Part shown: positions 36,099 through 47,929 of the stretch, one piece after another
How positions within the stretch are numbered: position 1 is the first letter of the stretch
Layout: every line of letters starts with the position of its first letter
From: Lytechinus variegatus
Taxonomy: Eukaryota; Echinodermata; Echinoidea; Temnopleuroida; Toxopneustidae
Length of the DNA: 64,000 bases
NCBI RefSeq assembly: GCF_018143015.1
Contig: NC_054756.1
Location: forward strand, 30,005,940-30,069,939
Direction: 5' to 3'
Notes under the pieces: model-generated
Database searches by the model: none
What the model was told of the DNA's origin: nothing
Seen by the model: the letters and a program-made list of their open reading frames with translations, nothing else
Program-made: the position numbers and the translations under genes

Positions 36099-37133
36099 TC
36101 AAACTGCCGATGAAACGGTATTGACACTGACATTAGATTTCATTTGATGTTTCCTTTTCCACTGGCAGAAAACCTGCCTCAATCCTTTTTGAAATCGTCG
36201 ATATTGAAAGGAATATATGAAGGGGTTGATCCACATATTACCGAAAGCAATGAAAACCGACAGTGTATAGATCAATCCAGTCAGATCGATGTTGACTCCA
36301 AGAACATACAACCAGTATATTATCTGGTTTGGTAACCAGCAAATGACAAAACAAGCAGACACAATCAACATTATCTTAATGACATTCCTTCTGGCACGAA
36401 TACGACTGTTAGCGTTGGGTGCTGAAGAAGTTACCTGAGACCCAGTAGACTTCTTAGTGTCCTGGAATTGTTCTATCATTGTAATCTTCAGCTTTATAGA
36501 GATGGCTGTGTATACATAAATAATAACAATGATGGGAAGAATTAGCTCCAGGAAGGTAGCTCCAAACGTAAGGCCAGTCCGCGATGCATTGTTCGGGAAA
36601 AGAAATAGATGACACTGGTTCTGTTCTACCTTCGAGAACCAGGCTAGGTACTGCTGATAGGCGAATCCCGACAACCATGGTAGAGCTACAAGACAGGCCA
36701 ACTTCGTTGATTTGGTTCTACTATGGTAATGAAGAGGGAATACGATAGCATAGTACCGCTCCAGTGTCATTAATGTTAGATTGAGTGAACTAGCGACGAT
36801 CAGAGACCAGAACGGATACTTGGAGTGCCAAAATGCGCAGAGGAACCGGGCAAGGATTGGGTTGTTGGTTGGGATAGATGGTAGAGGAGCAACGAAGCTG
36901 GCCAGGAGTAGGAGCGATGTCAAGAGATCAATCAGAGATTGATTACCGATCAAGACGTTAGCGACATCGTGCAGATCGCGTACGACGATGATAACGAAAA
37001 GAACGAGAGTATTACCAAGGACGCCCAATAATCCCATCACCGCGTAGACTATGGCAACTGCAATCGCACTGACTTCTTGTCCATCATATTCTACCTGTTC
37101 CCCGTCCGACGAATTAAAGAAGGTGATATTCAT
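36099..37133 (-). CDS. Class A G-protein-coupled receptor, intronless (receptor 1)
   Basis: A 344-residue, seven-helix rhodopsin-type receptor in one exon. The N-terminus MNITFFNSS has two N-glycosylation sites. GN at 40-41 (TM1), D69 in NQSLIDLL (TM2), C99 and C174 (the usual TM3-ECL2 disulfide), ERY at 125-127 (TM3), W153 (TM4), P200 (TM5), CWLP at 265-268 (TM6), NPFIY at 303-307 (TM7), then an amphipathic stretch with C323, a likely palmitoylation site. The tail ends SSAV, which fits a class I PDZ ligand. Such single-exon tandem receptors form large lineage-specific expansions in sea urchins, with sensory roles proposed; ligand unknown. From about residue 33 to 161 it is nearly identical in DNA to receptors 2 and 3. 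The start is supported by receptor 2, which begins MNITF in the same place. Confidence 0.95.
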   Translation of the reverse strand: MNITFFNSSDGEQVEYDGQEVSAIAVAIVYAVMGLLGVLGNTLVLFVIIVVRDLHDVANVLIGNQSLIDLLTSLLLLASFVAPLPSIPTNNPILARFLCAFWHSKYPFWSLIVASSLNLTLMTLERYYAIVFPLHYHSRTKSTKLACLVALPWLSGFAYQQYLAWFSKVEQNQCHLFLFPNNASRTGLTFGATFLELILPIIVIIYVYTAISIKLKITMIEQFQDTKKSTGSQVTSSAPNANSRIRARRNVIKIMLIVSACFVICWLPNQIIYWLYVLGVNIDLTGLIYTLSVFIAFGNMWINPFIYSFQYRRFQKGLRQVFCQWKRKHQMKSNVSVNTVSSAV

Positions 37134-37366
37134 TTTGTCAAAACGCCGTTTATTTTCAGAGAAAAAATCCTTGGTAGCTTGTACAATAAAGCAAAAAGGT
37201 CATGTATTTTGACCCCTTTTCATGAATATAGATGATACTCCTTTAAAATATTCGACAGAACTATATTAATTACAGGACATGACACAAGCTGAGATAGAAG
37301 GGGACGGATCCGGAGGAGAGTCCCTTCGCTTATCGGTGGAAAATAACATAAAACTCGTCGGTTTTT

Positions 37367-37373
37367 CTTTATA
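37367..37373 (-). promoter_or_regulatory. Likely TATA box of receptor 1
   Basis: TATAAAG on the minus strand, about 235 bases before the start codon. The following bases (AAAAACCGACGAG) resemble those after the matching TATAAAG of receptor 2 (ACCGAGACGAG), at the same distance. This shared layout is the support. Confidence 0.6.
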
Positions 37374-37379
37374 AAGGGA

Positions 37380-38115
37380 TGAAATAAGTAAACATGTTCA
37401 AATTGTCATTGAATTAAGTCAGTGAATGGCAAAACAAACAAAATTTCAAACATACAAGTGCGTGCTCACAAGCACAAACGTCAAACGCACTCCCGCAAAT
37501 AAACAAATGAATAAATTTGATTAAAAGAGCAAAAGCTGAAAAGCCTGTTCAATCTATTACTGCTTCTGACTCTGAAATTGCTTTAATATAATATGACTGG
37601 CCTTATGGTTTCCGAAGCGCATGCTTTTATATGTTAGCCTTCAGTTTTCCTTTGGGTGAATTAAGTTTAATTGGTATTGACGACCATTTTTTTACAGGAC
37701 AAATTGATTCATTAATGATGAGGTTATCTACAAATATTCTGTGAATGCCAAGCCTCAATGTTATTTTGAAATCATGGGTAGAGTTGTAATACACGGCGGA
37801 AGTTAAGCTTGTTTTAGCATAAAAAGTTAACATGGGAAATTGATTTTTAAAAGTAAAACCTTCAGTGTCCTACATAAGAGAGGGGTATGCGACCACGGCT
37901 CGTTTGGAAGAGGGTCAAAATAAATGTCTTAAAAGAGTGAAAACCATTATATATCAATAGAATCTGCATTAAGTTTTGTTTCTATCTCACAAGTCAGATC
38001 GAATATTTTGTATACTTATTCGAAAAGAGTCAATATTCCATGAAAAATTACTCATTTATGTGAATTTGGATCGAACGAAACACGACTCGACTTTTATTCT
38101 TCAGGATCAGCTATA
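37380..38115. other. No recognised feature
   Basis: AT-rich spacer upstream of receptor 1. Confidence 0.4.
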
Positions 38116-38332
38116 CTTAAGTCGTACGTAGAACACTTTAAAAATCAAGGATTTAAAATAAATTCACATCGGCTGTGGATAGTGACCAGCCGAATGTTGG
38201 ATTTATTTCAAATCTTTAGGATTAACATTCAAATCTACAAGGTTTAAAACTTAATCTAATATTTGACTGGTCTCTATTCACAGCCGATCTGGATTTATTT
38301 TAAATCCTTGATGTTTAGAGCGAACATAAGTC
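38116..38332. repeat. Foldback MITE with long arms
   Basis: ATCAAGGATTTAAAATAAAT and CGGCTGTGGATAGTGACCAG on the left pair with the complement of the right arm (ATCAAGGATTTAAAATAAAT, CGGCTGTGAATAGAGACCAG). The loop is about 60 bases and the outer arms also pair loosely (ACTTAAGTCGTACG with ACTTATGTTCGC). Confidence 0.75.
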
Positions 38333-38737
38333 CATGAAGAAAATTTTCAGGAAATGCGCAACATGTTGAGGGGCCCCAGACATAGCATTATGAGGTAAGA
38401 TTTCTATTAAAAAAAACTTTTTGACCTATTAAATCTAAAAAAAATTTTGGTGATAGATTTTGACATAATATCTTTTTCAGTAAATGATTTTATAGTTAAC
38501 CCTTTCACACTTCGGACTACAGCAGTGAGCTATTTTTTGTTTAATATTTCATGAACCGAAATTGAATTGAATTGAAATTTCCCTTCGATTTTTTTTCCGT
38601 ACCTTATTTTCTTAGACTTATTTTTTTTATTTTCATCCATAGTTCCCTCTATCTGTACGCCAGTGATGCGTAACACAAAAAGTTTGCCCTACTCAGTTGG
38701 GAAGATGACCTTATTATGAGTAATTTCCGTACAGTAA
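38333..38737. other. No recognised feature
   Basis: AT-rich spacer. Confidence 0.4.
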
Positions 38738-40146
38738 CAGTGGCGTAACTACGGGGGGCAAAAAAAAAAAAAAAAACGGGGAAAAAGAGAAAAAGAGGGA
38801 GAAAGTGAAAGAAACATAGTGGGAAGGAAGAAATTATTGTTAATTATGTTATATTATATTATAGTTATGTTATGTTATATTACATAAAAATAAAAAAATA
38901 TATATAACTTTATGAAACATAATTTGCTCAGGGCCTATGTCTTCATTGTTCCTGGTACTCGCATTGTCTGTTTAACGAGATATATAATCCTGTTGTACTA
39001 AAGCCTCCCGTATTCAAGTCAATATACACCAAATATATCTCCTCGCACTTCGAATTATTATTGTTTTATGTAGTGACATATCATTTTAAGGTCTTAATAT
39101 AAAACATTTCCCGTCCGTGCTTACGTTCGCATTAGTGGATTGGTGAGATAATATGTCTGCTCTTCATGATTTCCTAAAATCAGTCCTTAAAATGTCAATT
39201 TTTTTAATCTAAATATCAAAGATTTCAGCTTGCGCTTGCATCATTTGGTTAGTGGTCTACGTGAATTCCTACAAACAAGCCTTAGAATGCCCCTCTTCAG
39301 GTGTGAATTTCCAAATTTTTCAGCTCGCGCTCGCAATATTTGACTAGTGAGATGCGTATGATAATCATGACTACAATGACTACAAAAAGTATGTCTTTAG
39401 GTGTAATTCAAACAAAATCAGCATGCGCTTGGCACTCGCATTAGATAACTATGGTGAGATATGTGTACTCATAATGGATTCTTTTAAAAATAGTCCTTAA
39501 AATATACATGTTTGGGGTCAATATATACAAAAATTTCAGCTCGCGCTTCGCGCTCGCTTCATTTGGTTAATGAAATACGTAGGGTCGTCGTGAATTCCTA
39601 CAAAAAAATCCTTAAAATGTCCCTCTTCAGGTCTGAATTTCCTAAATTTTTAGCTCGCGCTTCGCGCTCTCAATATTTGATTAGTGAGATGCGCATTTTA
39701 ATCATGATTACAATGACAATTGCTTTATGTGTTTGGATGCATATAATTCTAACAAAATCAACAAGCGTTGGCACTCGCATTAGAATACTATGGTAAGATA
39801 TGTATACTCCTAAAATGTGGTCCTTAAAATGTCTGATTGGGAACAATATATACAAAAAATTTCAGCTCGCGCTTCGCGCTCGCATTGTTTGTTTAACGAA
39901 ACAGGTACATATCATGATTACAAAAATTTGCTTATAATTTCCCCTTTTAGGTCTGAATATAAAAAAATTTCAGCTCGCGCTCGCATTAAGTGATCAGTGA
40001 CATACATATCCGTTTAATGACACTGTCCTTAAAATATCTATATTAGGTCAGCATAATTAGCAACTGAGCGCGCTTCGCGCGCTCACTTGGTGACTCAAAA
40101 TTTTTGCTGGTGCCCCCCCAATGTCGTGACCCACGGTACGCCACTG
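38738..40146. mobile_element. CAGTGGCGTA element with iterated GC-rich motif, 1.4 kb
   Basis: Starts CAGTGGCGTAACTACGGGG and ends GGTACGCCACTG, flanked by a perfect 10-bp direct repeat CGTACAGTAA (38728-38737 and 40147-40156). The inside holds about eight degenerate units of roughly 150-200 bp, each with a copy or variant of GCTCGCGCTTCGCGCTCGC, followed by ATTTGGTTAATGAAATACGT-like sequence. There is no transposase frame. Shorter and partial relatives are at 6638-7224 and 63235-64000. Confidence 0.85.
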
Positions 40147-40194
40147 CGTACAGTAATAATGACTGAATTCATAAGGAGTATATCGCGATTGCTA

Positions 40195-40525
40195 TTGGTA
40201 GCTTTAATAATAATAATGATAATATAATAATAATTGTCATTTTCATAGCGCTTTATCAATCTACGACTGTTCAAAGCGCTTCACAGTTATTATTACCCGG
40301 TCACTGGATTCATAGCATTCCAAGCAGCCTGTTAGGCGCAAACTTGCTAAACCAACCACAATGACGGTTGTTTCATACCGGTACACAATTAGCACCTGGG
40401 TGAGAGTGGCAGTGTGGACTGAAGCCTTGCCAAAGGACGCTGGCCATGGTGGGATTCGAACACACGGCCCTCTGATTACAAGGCGAGAGTCAGAGCCGCT
40501 ACATTACGTTGCTTCCACAACGCAT
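40195..40525 (-). repeat. tRNA-derived SINE
   Basis: The minus strand has B box TGTTCGAATCCCACCATGG (complement near 40445-40463). The body words CCTTGCCAAAGGACGCTGG and CACCTGGGTGAGAGTGGCAG (plus-strand reading) are shared with 8755-8992. The tail ends in AAAGCGCTATGAAAATGACA followed by TAATAA repeats. Confidence 0.7.
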
Positions 40526-40867
40526 TATTTGACCTTTCTTTCCTATTATACCATTTTTGAGGGGAATGCTGATTTTGCAAGATGGTTGAATTTGTAATCC
40601 GTTGCTTACTGAATTTGTATTACCGAGAAATATGCATCATTTCGGGTGCTATCATAATATCACACATGCACTTGTTAAAGGGTGCGAATTTGAACTTTTT
40701 TATAGTGTGCATTTGAAATGAAAAAAAAAATGAGTAGAAGTTAGGAGGAGATCCCTTGCTGACTAGGTTAGTGTCGATGCTGAACTGTATTTTGTTGACC
40801 AAGGGTTGATAATCCCCGGATGAATAATTCAACTATGCTTTCTCAAAATGTGATATAGCCTGATATA

Positions 40868-41006
<139 letters not shown>

Positions 41007-41284
41007 ACATATGAACGATTAAAAATATTCATACTCATATGATATTGTGGTGTGCATACAGCGCATTCAAACTGAAACATTAGAAATCAGTATGGAACAA
41101 TATTAAAAAACTGAGTTGGCTAATGATCGATTCAATTCAATGAAATAAACAAGATGTTTTCCAGACAAATATATAAAGATATACATAGGCCTATATACTT
41201 TTTATCACAATATAGATAAACCTTATTGAACTACAGTACTGAACTACAGCAGACGAAAAACAAGTCTAGACCAACTACAAGACT

Positions 41285-41510
41285 AGATATAACATTATAC
41301 AGATATTGCCTACCTAGAGTTTGAATATAACATTTCCTCTCCCCGACGGAGTTATATTTTTCCCAAGGGATTATATTTTGCCCGAAGCGCGCAGCGCTGA
41401 GGGAAAATATTACCCCGAGGGAAAAATATAGCTTCGGAGGGGAGTTGAAATGTTATTTATTAAAACGATAGACCAGGCAATATCTGTTATATTATATAGT
41501 ATATGTGGAT
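41285..41510. repeat. Foldback element with CTCCCCGACGGAG / CTCCGAAGCTATA arms
   Basis: ACATTTCCTCTCCCCGACGG, then GTTATATTTTTCCC, on the left pair with the right side (GGGAAAAATATAGCTTCGGA, GGGGAGTTGAAATGTT). Outer words CAGATATTGCCTACCTAGAG and CAGGCAATATCTG also pair. The loop contains GCGCGCAGCGC. The element may extend to about 41870. Confidence 0.65.
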
Positions 41511-42169
41511 TCGCCATCAGAAATTTCTTTCATCATCTGGCTCAAACCCGAAATTCTTGCTTCAGCTCTGATCCATCTACGTCATAACAGATTTTTCTTA
41601 TAATGCATCAAGCGCGTTCTTCATTCAATCGACGCGTTAACATTAGCGCGTACATTTTTACACTTGTTACGCAACTTGTATGCAGAGAGTGACGTCACCT
41701 TAGTAAATATAACGCCGCAATTGAAAATACAACGCAGTATATTCCCTGAGGTGACGTCAAATGCGATCCTCGCAGCCATGGTCACGTGATGGCGTATTGA
41801 CCTATCACTGATTCGAATCTACATGACCTATGTAATATAATCGGATATTTAACGTGTTATAATATATGCAGATATGTTTTAACTTTTTACTGAGAGTATA
41901 AAATAAATAAAATGTCGTTGCCTATTGTACCAATCACTTTTGCCATATTGCCTCATTTTCATGGATCAAGTAAATTTTATTGGCATGTCAATATGTTTTA
42001 ATGCAAAGTTCATTACGAAGAAATCGCCAAAGTTCCCTGATAAAAAGAAAATATCAACCATTTCATTTAATTTCGGTAAATGAACTTGCGGCGTTTTCGT
42101 CATAATGTATTTCGTTTAAGAAAATATATTCTTGACAGGTCAATGAAATTTACCTGATGAAAAGGTTTA
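41511..42169. other. No recognised gene
   Basis: CpG-containing but non-coding. CACGTGATGG and GTGACGTCA words near 41690-41790 may belong to the adjoining element. Confidence 0.35.
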
Positions 42170-42862
42170 AAATTTTAAAGACAGTGTCTCCTTGAATTCA
42201 TTCAAACGTAAACTCAAACGTATCCTGCTTAATTCCTATAATTCTTCTCAACGGAACTAACACTTCATTATCTTGATTATAATCCTTACATTTTTCACTT
42301 TTATTTTATCTTTTTTCATCTATATTGTCCAGTCATATCCTTTGTTATTTCACCAGATCAAGCTGGTTCATGGTCAGCCCTTTCCCATTCTTAGTTTTAC
42401 TCCTTTTTAAAAACTAGTTGTCTTGTACTGTCCTGTCTCTTGTTTTGTCTTGTCTTCTACGTCTTGTCATCCCCTCTCTCTGTTTTTTCCTGTCTTGCGC
42501 AACATATCCTTTACAACGAAGACCTCTTTGTGTGAAAAGCTTTGCATTTGTTCAGTTTTTATGTTTCCGTCAATATGATTTCTTTTTCTCTTTTTCTTTC
42601 CTGTAATACATGCATGTACGCATATAGTAAGTCGACTATAATTTCTTCTTTTCCAAGGGGGATCCACAATTTTACAAGCTTTGCTTTTTAGTGGATCCCC
42701 CTCATTTCCATATCCATTTATGCTCTATATTATACTGTGTTTTTTTTACGAAGTAAGAATGCCCTTCTGTAAAATTGTATTTGATTTATATTGTTTTATA
42801 TTACTTTGTATTATGTTTTGAATGGAAATGAAATAAAAGAATTGAATTGAATTGAATTGAAA
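42170..42862 (+). mobile_element. LINE 3' end (same family as 57036-58800)
   Basis: A short C-terminal coding piece (SLNSFKRKLKRILLNSYNSS) at about 42187-42250 is followed by a 3' UTR. The UTR holds the hairpin-like pair GGGGGATCCACAATTTTACA ... GCTTTGCTTTTTAGTGGATC and the tail GAATTGAATTGAATTGAA. The same layout is seen at 53361-53440 and, inverted, at 57036-57300. Confidence 0.75.
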
Positions 42863-43119
42863 AAATCATAATATCATAAAGCATAGAAGCTCACTTCTTG
42901 ACGTGTGTGTAATGTGTAAGTCATGGTTTATATGTTATATTATCCCAATTCGCAAGGTACTGTAGCAAAACAATTAAACTTGACAGTGACATATCGTATT
43001 CGTGTATGACGTATGACGGTCATACAACCTGGTTGGTAATTACAATAATGGTGCGGATTACTAAAAATATATATAATGTTAAAAACAGCGAAAAGTGATA
43101 CAGTAGTGTAAATGAGTTC

Positions 43120-43362
43120 GTGATCCATCAGTACATATTATCACAAGGTTATAGTAAAACTGGTATTAAGATTGATTTCGTAATTAAATGCATCAGTACA
43201 AACTATAACACGGTTAGTGAAACTGGTATTAAGATTGATTTCGTTATTAAAGACATCAGTACAAACTATTACACGGATAGTAAAACTGGTAATAAGATTG
43301 ATTCCGTTTCTTTAATGCATCAGTACATATTATCACACGCTAAGTGAAACTGGCATTAAAGT
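43120..43362 (+). repeat. 63-bp minisatellite, first block
   Basis: About four units. A unit contains GCATCAGTACAYAYTATCAC, ACGGTTAGTGAAACTGGTAT and TAAGATTGATTTCGTTATTA. The period of 63 is a multiple of three, so frames such as CISTNYNTVSETGIKIDFVIK stay open by chance of unit length. Confidence 0.85.
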
Positions 43363-43744
43363 GATTGGTTAACAACATTGGTTTGACTTTAAAAAAATCT
43401 GAGCTAGAAGGTCACACTTATTACCTGTGTCTGTGATATGTTACAAAAATGAAGCCCAGAAAAAATTGCGTTCGAAAATAATTATTTAGTGCTTCAAAAA
43501 TTGAAATATAAAGTGACCGGAAACACCATCTTAAATTCATCCCATACACTTATGTGTACTATTCAGGCGTCTATAAGACGCCTATTTACAAAATCGGGGC
43601 TTGCCTTGTAGTTTTAGCTTTTCATTCTCAATAATGGTTGTTTTCAGGGTTTATTAGTTCTAATACATGCACTTGTACACATGTTTCATCTTGGTTTGAG
43701 AATTTTTTAAATCGGCTGGTCACAAAGTTAAACAATACCTTTAA
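43363..43744. other. Non-repeat interruption of the minisatellite
   Basis: 380 bases not belonging to the repeat, possibly an insertion. Content not recognised. Confidence 0.5.
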
Positions 43745-44561
43745 GATTTATCTCGTTATTAAATCCATCAGTGTATACAATCACACGGTTTGCAAAGCTG
43801 GTATTAGGATTGATTTCGTTATCAAATGCATCAGTTTATACTATCACACGCTAAGTGAAACTGGCATTAAGATTGATCTCGTTATTACATGCATCAGTTT
43901 ATACTTTTACACGGTTAGTGAAACTGGTATTAGGATTGATTCCGTTATCAAATGCATCAGTACAAACTATAACACGGTTAGTGAAACTGGTAATTAAGAT
44001 TGATTTCGTTATCAAATGCATCAGTACATATTATCACGCGGTGAGTGAATGCATCAACTATCACACGATTAGTGAAACTGGTATTTAAATCAATTCCGTT
44101 ATTAAAAGCCTCAGTACGTACTATGACACGCTAAGCGAAACTGGTACTAAGATTGATTTCGTTATTAAATGCATCAGTATACATACTATCACGCGGGAAT
44201 TGAAACTTAAGATTGAGTTCGTGATGCATCAATGTATACTATACACGGTTAGTAAAACTGGCATTCGTTATTAAAGGCATCAGTACAAACTCTAACACGG
44301 TTAGTAAAACTGGTATTAAGATTGATTTCGTTGTCACACGGTTAGTAAAACTGGTTGATTCCGTTATTAAATGCATCAGTACATACTATCACACACTTCG
44401 TAAAGCTTGTATAATTACGATTGATTCAATTAACAAATATTATCACACAGTAAGTAAAACTGGTATTATGATTGATTTCGTTATCAAATGCATCAGTACA
44501 TACTATCACACGGTAAGTGAAACTTTTATTAAGATTGAGTTCGTGATGCATCAATCGTTAC
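43745..44561 (+). repeat. 63-bp minisatellite, second block
   Basis: About twelve or thirteen units, with several truncated. The element at 44562-46638 interrupts it. A last partial unit (GAATACTATCACACAGCAAG) follows at 46641 and reaches the stop codon of receptor 2. Confidence 0.87.
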
Positions 44562-46638
44562 TAGGGGCGGATCCAGCTTCCGCCAATGGGGGGGGGGGCA
44601 AATTTTTTTTCAAAGATATTTTCCCCAATAGGCCGCTCAAAATGGATTTTTGTTTGTTTCTTTGAAGGAGTAAAGAGCCAACAATTTTGAGGGGGCTCGA
44701 TATGGCGTATAGCGTAAAATTGATAAGAAGGTGCGAGCGAGCAAAAAAATTGAGATTTTTATTACAAAAATCCAAGTTTGTGATAGATTTTAAACTTAAC
44801 ATTTAGAAAATTGTATCATATTTCACTCTCGTCCCTTCATCTTTTCTCTTTTTTTTCTTGGTCGTGAAAAATGAGGGGGGGGGGCACAACGCCTATAACA
44901 GTCATTTCTTAGCTTTATTCTTATAAAACAACGTACATGTGTAATAATCTCATCACGCGAAGCGCGAGCTAATTTTTTTTTGAATTTCATGTATTTTGTG
45001 CACAAATTTAACATTCTGGATATTCTATATAATTACTGCGAGCGCGAGCTAAAATTTTTAATATGCTTTCCGGCCTGATCGAAAAGGGACTTGTTAAAGA
45101 CGTTTTGCAGTTAGCCATTAAGACGATACATACTTCAAAGATTAGATTATGCTGGCGCTATGAGCAAACTGAAATTTTTTTGACATTCCTAACTTAAATA
45201 TTGACATTCTAAGCACTTTTTGTAATCATTAACAGTATATGTATGATGCGAGCACGGAGGGCGACCGGAAAAAAAAAGAAATTTCTGACCTAAAAAAGGG
45301 ACACGCTATTTATGTTTTGTAAATCATGAAAATGATGGGTAATTTGGGACCTTCCTACATTAATAATGCGAGAGCAAAGCACGAGCACAAAATTTTTGGT
45401 ATTCTAAACTGAATAGTTTTAGCACATTTTGAATAAAGATCAAGTTGCGTATGTAAATAAACATGCGTGCACGTGTTTTAGAGTTAGACAGAATCTGGGC
45501 ATTTTGAATACATTTAATTTTTTATCATGACAATCAATAATGTAAGCGCGAAGAGGTAGCTGAAAATATTTGATATTCCAGTATGAAAATGGTCAATCAA
45601 AGCACTGTGTAGGGAACATTGTGAAGTGGATGTGGATATCACTTATTAAATGATGCGAGCGCGAACCGCGAGCTAATATTTTTATTATCGTTTTGCTCTC
45701 GGACCAGAACATTCTATGCCTTAGGCATTTTGTCATCATATGAAAATGATAACTATCTTCCTATTCCTCTTCCTAAGCACGAAATGAAACTTATCGATAT
45801 TCCTTTCTGGAAAAGTGAATTTAGTTATTAGGAATTCATAAAAATTTTATAATCACATTCATTAATCTAATAAGCCTATAATGAGTGCGTGAAATTTGTT
45901 AACGTTGGGCATGAAAACTTAATATTTGAAGCACTTTTGTATTCATGAATAAGATCCATGGGTTGATATATTTTGAACAATCAATACGAGCGCAAATCGC
46001 GAGCCGAAATTTTTGATACACTGTCATAAAAGGGGGATTTTAAGTATTTTGTTTTAGAATTAATATAGAGGTATACTGAAATCACCAATCAAAATGCGAG
46101 CGCGCAGCGCTAGCTGAAAGGGCTTTGTTTTTGACAATCACACCTTATGGGATATTTTGAGAATCTTATGGAATACACAAAGACAATAGATAGGCATACT
46201 TGGCGATTCAAATAATGCGAGCGCAAAGCGCAAGCATCGATATGTTGATATTCACACCATAAAACGGACATTTTACAGAGCACTTAAACAAAATCAATTT
46301 ATAAATCAAACAAAATAATGAAAGCTCCATGTCAGAGTTGAAACATGTTTTGTATATTGACTTCAAAACTTGATTGAATTGATTGAACAAGATTTGTATC
46401 TCATCGAACAGGCAATGTGAGCGCATAGCGCGAGCGAAAATTTAATGTAGTGCCAATAAATAAAAAAAAAATCCTCCAAGTCTTCCCCTGACCTTATTTT
46501 ATTCACTCGTCTCCCTCCTCTTCTTTTTTCTCTTCTTTTTTTGTCCTTTATTTCCCCTTCTTTTTTTTCTTTCTTCCCCCCATTATTTTAGTCCGCCAAT
46601 AGGGGGGGGGGGCCCCTTGGCCCCCTGGATCCGCCTAT
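44562..46638. mobile_element. hAT-like element with iterated GCGAGCGCGAAGCGCGAGC motif, 2.1 kb
   Basis: The ends are AGGGGCGGATCCAGCTTCCG and (complement) ATAGGCGGATCCAGGGGGCC, matching the hAT-like MITE at 23576-23804. The interior has about nine degenerate units carrying a GCGAGCGCGAAGCGCGAGCT-like motif and a poly(C)/poly(G) border on each side. No transposase. It interrupts the 63-bp minisatellite. The target duplication is worn (TCGTTACT / TGAATACT). Confidence 0.8.
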
Positions 46639-46648
46639 ATGAATACTA

Positions 46649-47686
46649 TCACACAGCAAGAGAAATAGTACTCGGGGTAGTTGTTGATCTCTTTGCTTCT
46701 TTTCCCCTTTTCCACCGGCAGAAAACCTGCCTCAGTCCTTTTTGAAATCGTCGATATTGAAAGGAATATATGAAGGGGTTGATCCACATATTACCGAAAG
46801 CAATGAAAACCGACAGTGTATAGATCAATCCAGTCAGATCGATGTTGAGTCCAAAAACATACAACCAGTATATTATCTGGTTTGGTAACCAGCAAATGAC
46901 AAAACAAGCAGACACAATCAACATCATCTTTAGGACATTCCTTCTGGCACGAATACGACTGTTAGTGTTGGGAGCTGACGTATCTGAAGAAGTCACCTGA
47001 GATCCTCCAGACTTTCCACTATCCTTGAATTGTTCTGTCATTGTAATCTTCAGCCTTATGTAAACAGCTATGTATACATAAATAATAACGATGGTCGGGA
47101 GAAATAACTCCAGGATCGTAGCTCCAAACGTAAGGCCAGTCCTTGATGCAATGTTCGGGAAAAGAAACAGATGGCACTGGTTCTGTTCTACCTTCGAGAA
47201 CCAGGCTAGGTACTGCTGATAGGCAAATCCCGATAACCATGGTAGAGCTACAAGACAGGCCAACTTCGTTGATTTGGTTCTACTATGGTAATGAAGAGGG
47301 AATACGAGAGCATAGTACCGCTCGAGTGTCATTAATGTTAGATTGAGTGAACTAGCGACGATCAGAGACCAGAACGGATACTTGGAGTGCCAAAATGCGC
47401 ATAGGAACCGGGCAAGGATTGGGTTGTTGGTTGGAATAGATGGTAGAGGAGCAACGAAGCTGGCCAGGAGTAGGAGCGATGTCAAGAGATCAATCAGAGA
47501 TTGATTACCGATCAAGACATTAGCGACATCGTGCAGATCGCGTACGACGATGATGACGACAAGAACGAGAGTATTACCAATGACGCCCAATAATCCCATC
47601 ACAGTATAAACTGTCGAAATTGTAACATCACTCAGAGCTGTTTTCTCACTCATCTCTCCTGTTGAATTCGAAAAAGTGATATTCAT
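46649..47686 (-). CDS. Class A G-protein-coupled receptor, intronless (receptor 2)
   Basis: 345 residues from MNITFSNSTG. An in-frame Met at 47779 would add 31 residues, but the inner Met matches receptor 1 and sits the same distance from its TATA box. It has the same family marks as receptor 1: GN in TM1, NQSLIDLL in TM2, ERYYALVFPLHY in TM3, LPWLSGFAYQQ in TM4, CWLPNQ in TM6, NPFIYSFQYRRF in TM7. It has two glycosylation sites (NIT, NST) and a basic, Ser/Thr-rich tail. It is nearly identical to receptor 1 throughout the core. Differences cluster in the N-terminus, the third intracellular loop (KDSGKSGGSQVTSSDTSAPN) and the tail. The stop codon lies in a leftover unit of the 63-bp minisatellite, so the C-terminus has probably been reset by the repeat. 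Ligand unknown. Confidence 0.95.
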   Translation of the reverse strand: MNITFSNSTGEMSEKTALSDVTISTVYTVMGLLGVIGNTLVLVVIIVVRDLHDVANVLIGNQSLIDLLTSLLLLASFVAPLPSIPTNNPILARFLCAFWHSKYPFWSLIVASSLNLTLMTLERYYALVFPLHYHSRTKSTKLACLVALPWLSGFAYQQYLAWFSKVEQNQCHLFLFPNIASRTGLTFGATILELFLPTIVIIYVYIAVYIRLKITMTEQFKDSGKSGGSQVTSSDTSAPNTNSRIRARRNVLKMMLIVSACFVICWLPNQIIYWLYVFGLNIDLTGLIYTLSVFIAFGNMWINPFIYSFQYRRFQKGLRQVFCRWKRGKEAKRSTTTPSTISLAV

Positions 47687-47915
47687 TCTAAGGAAAGTTG
47701 TCAAAGACTGCACACTTATGATAAAACAATCTGTCAATACTATTTTTGATTTCGATGAATACATGTGAATACTTTGCATGAATCTACAGCGTAGGGATGA
47801 CTATCGAAGTGCGAAGATTGCAAGGATACGTATTAACCAGACAGAATACGAAGGAAACGTCTTCTTCTCGACCATCAAAATGTAAATTGGCTTTGAAAAC
47901 ACATCTCGTCTCGGT

Positions 47916-47922
47916 CTTTATA
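47916..47922 (-). promoter_or_regulatory. Likely TATA box of receptor 2
   Basis: TATAAAG on the minus strand, about 230 bases before the Met at 47686. Matches the position and downstream context of the receptor 1 box. Confidence 0.6.
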
Positions 47923-47929
47923 GATGCAG

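Noticed and set aside
47687..47779. 31-residue N-terminal extension of receptor 2
   Set aside because: Receptor 1 starts at the equivalent of the inner Met, and the TATA spacing agrees with the inner start.
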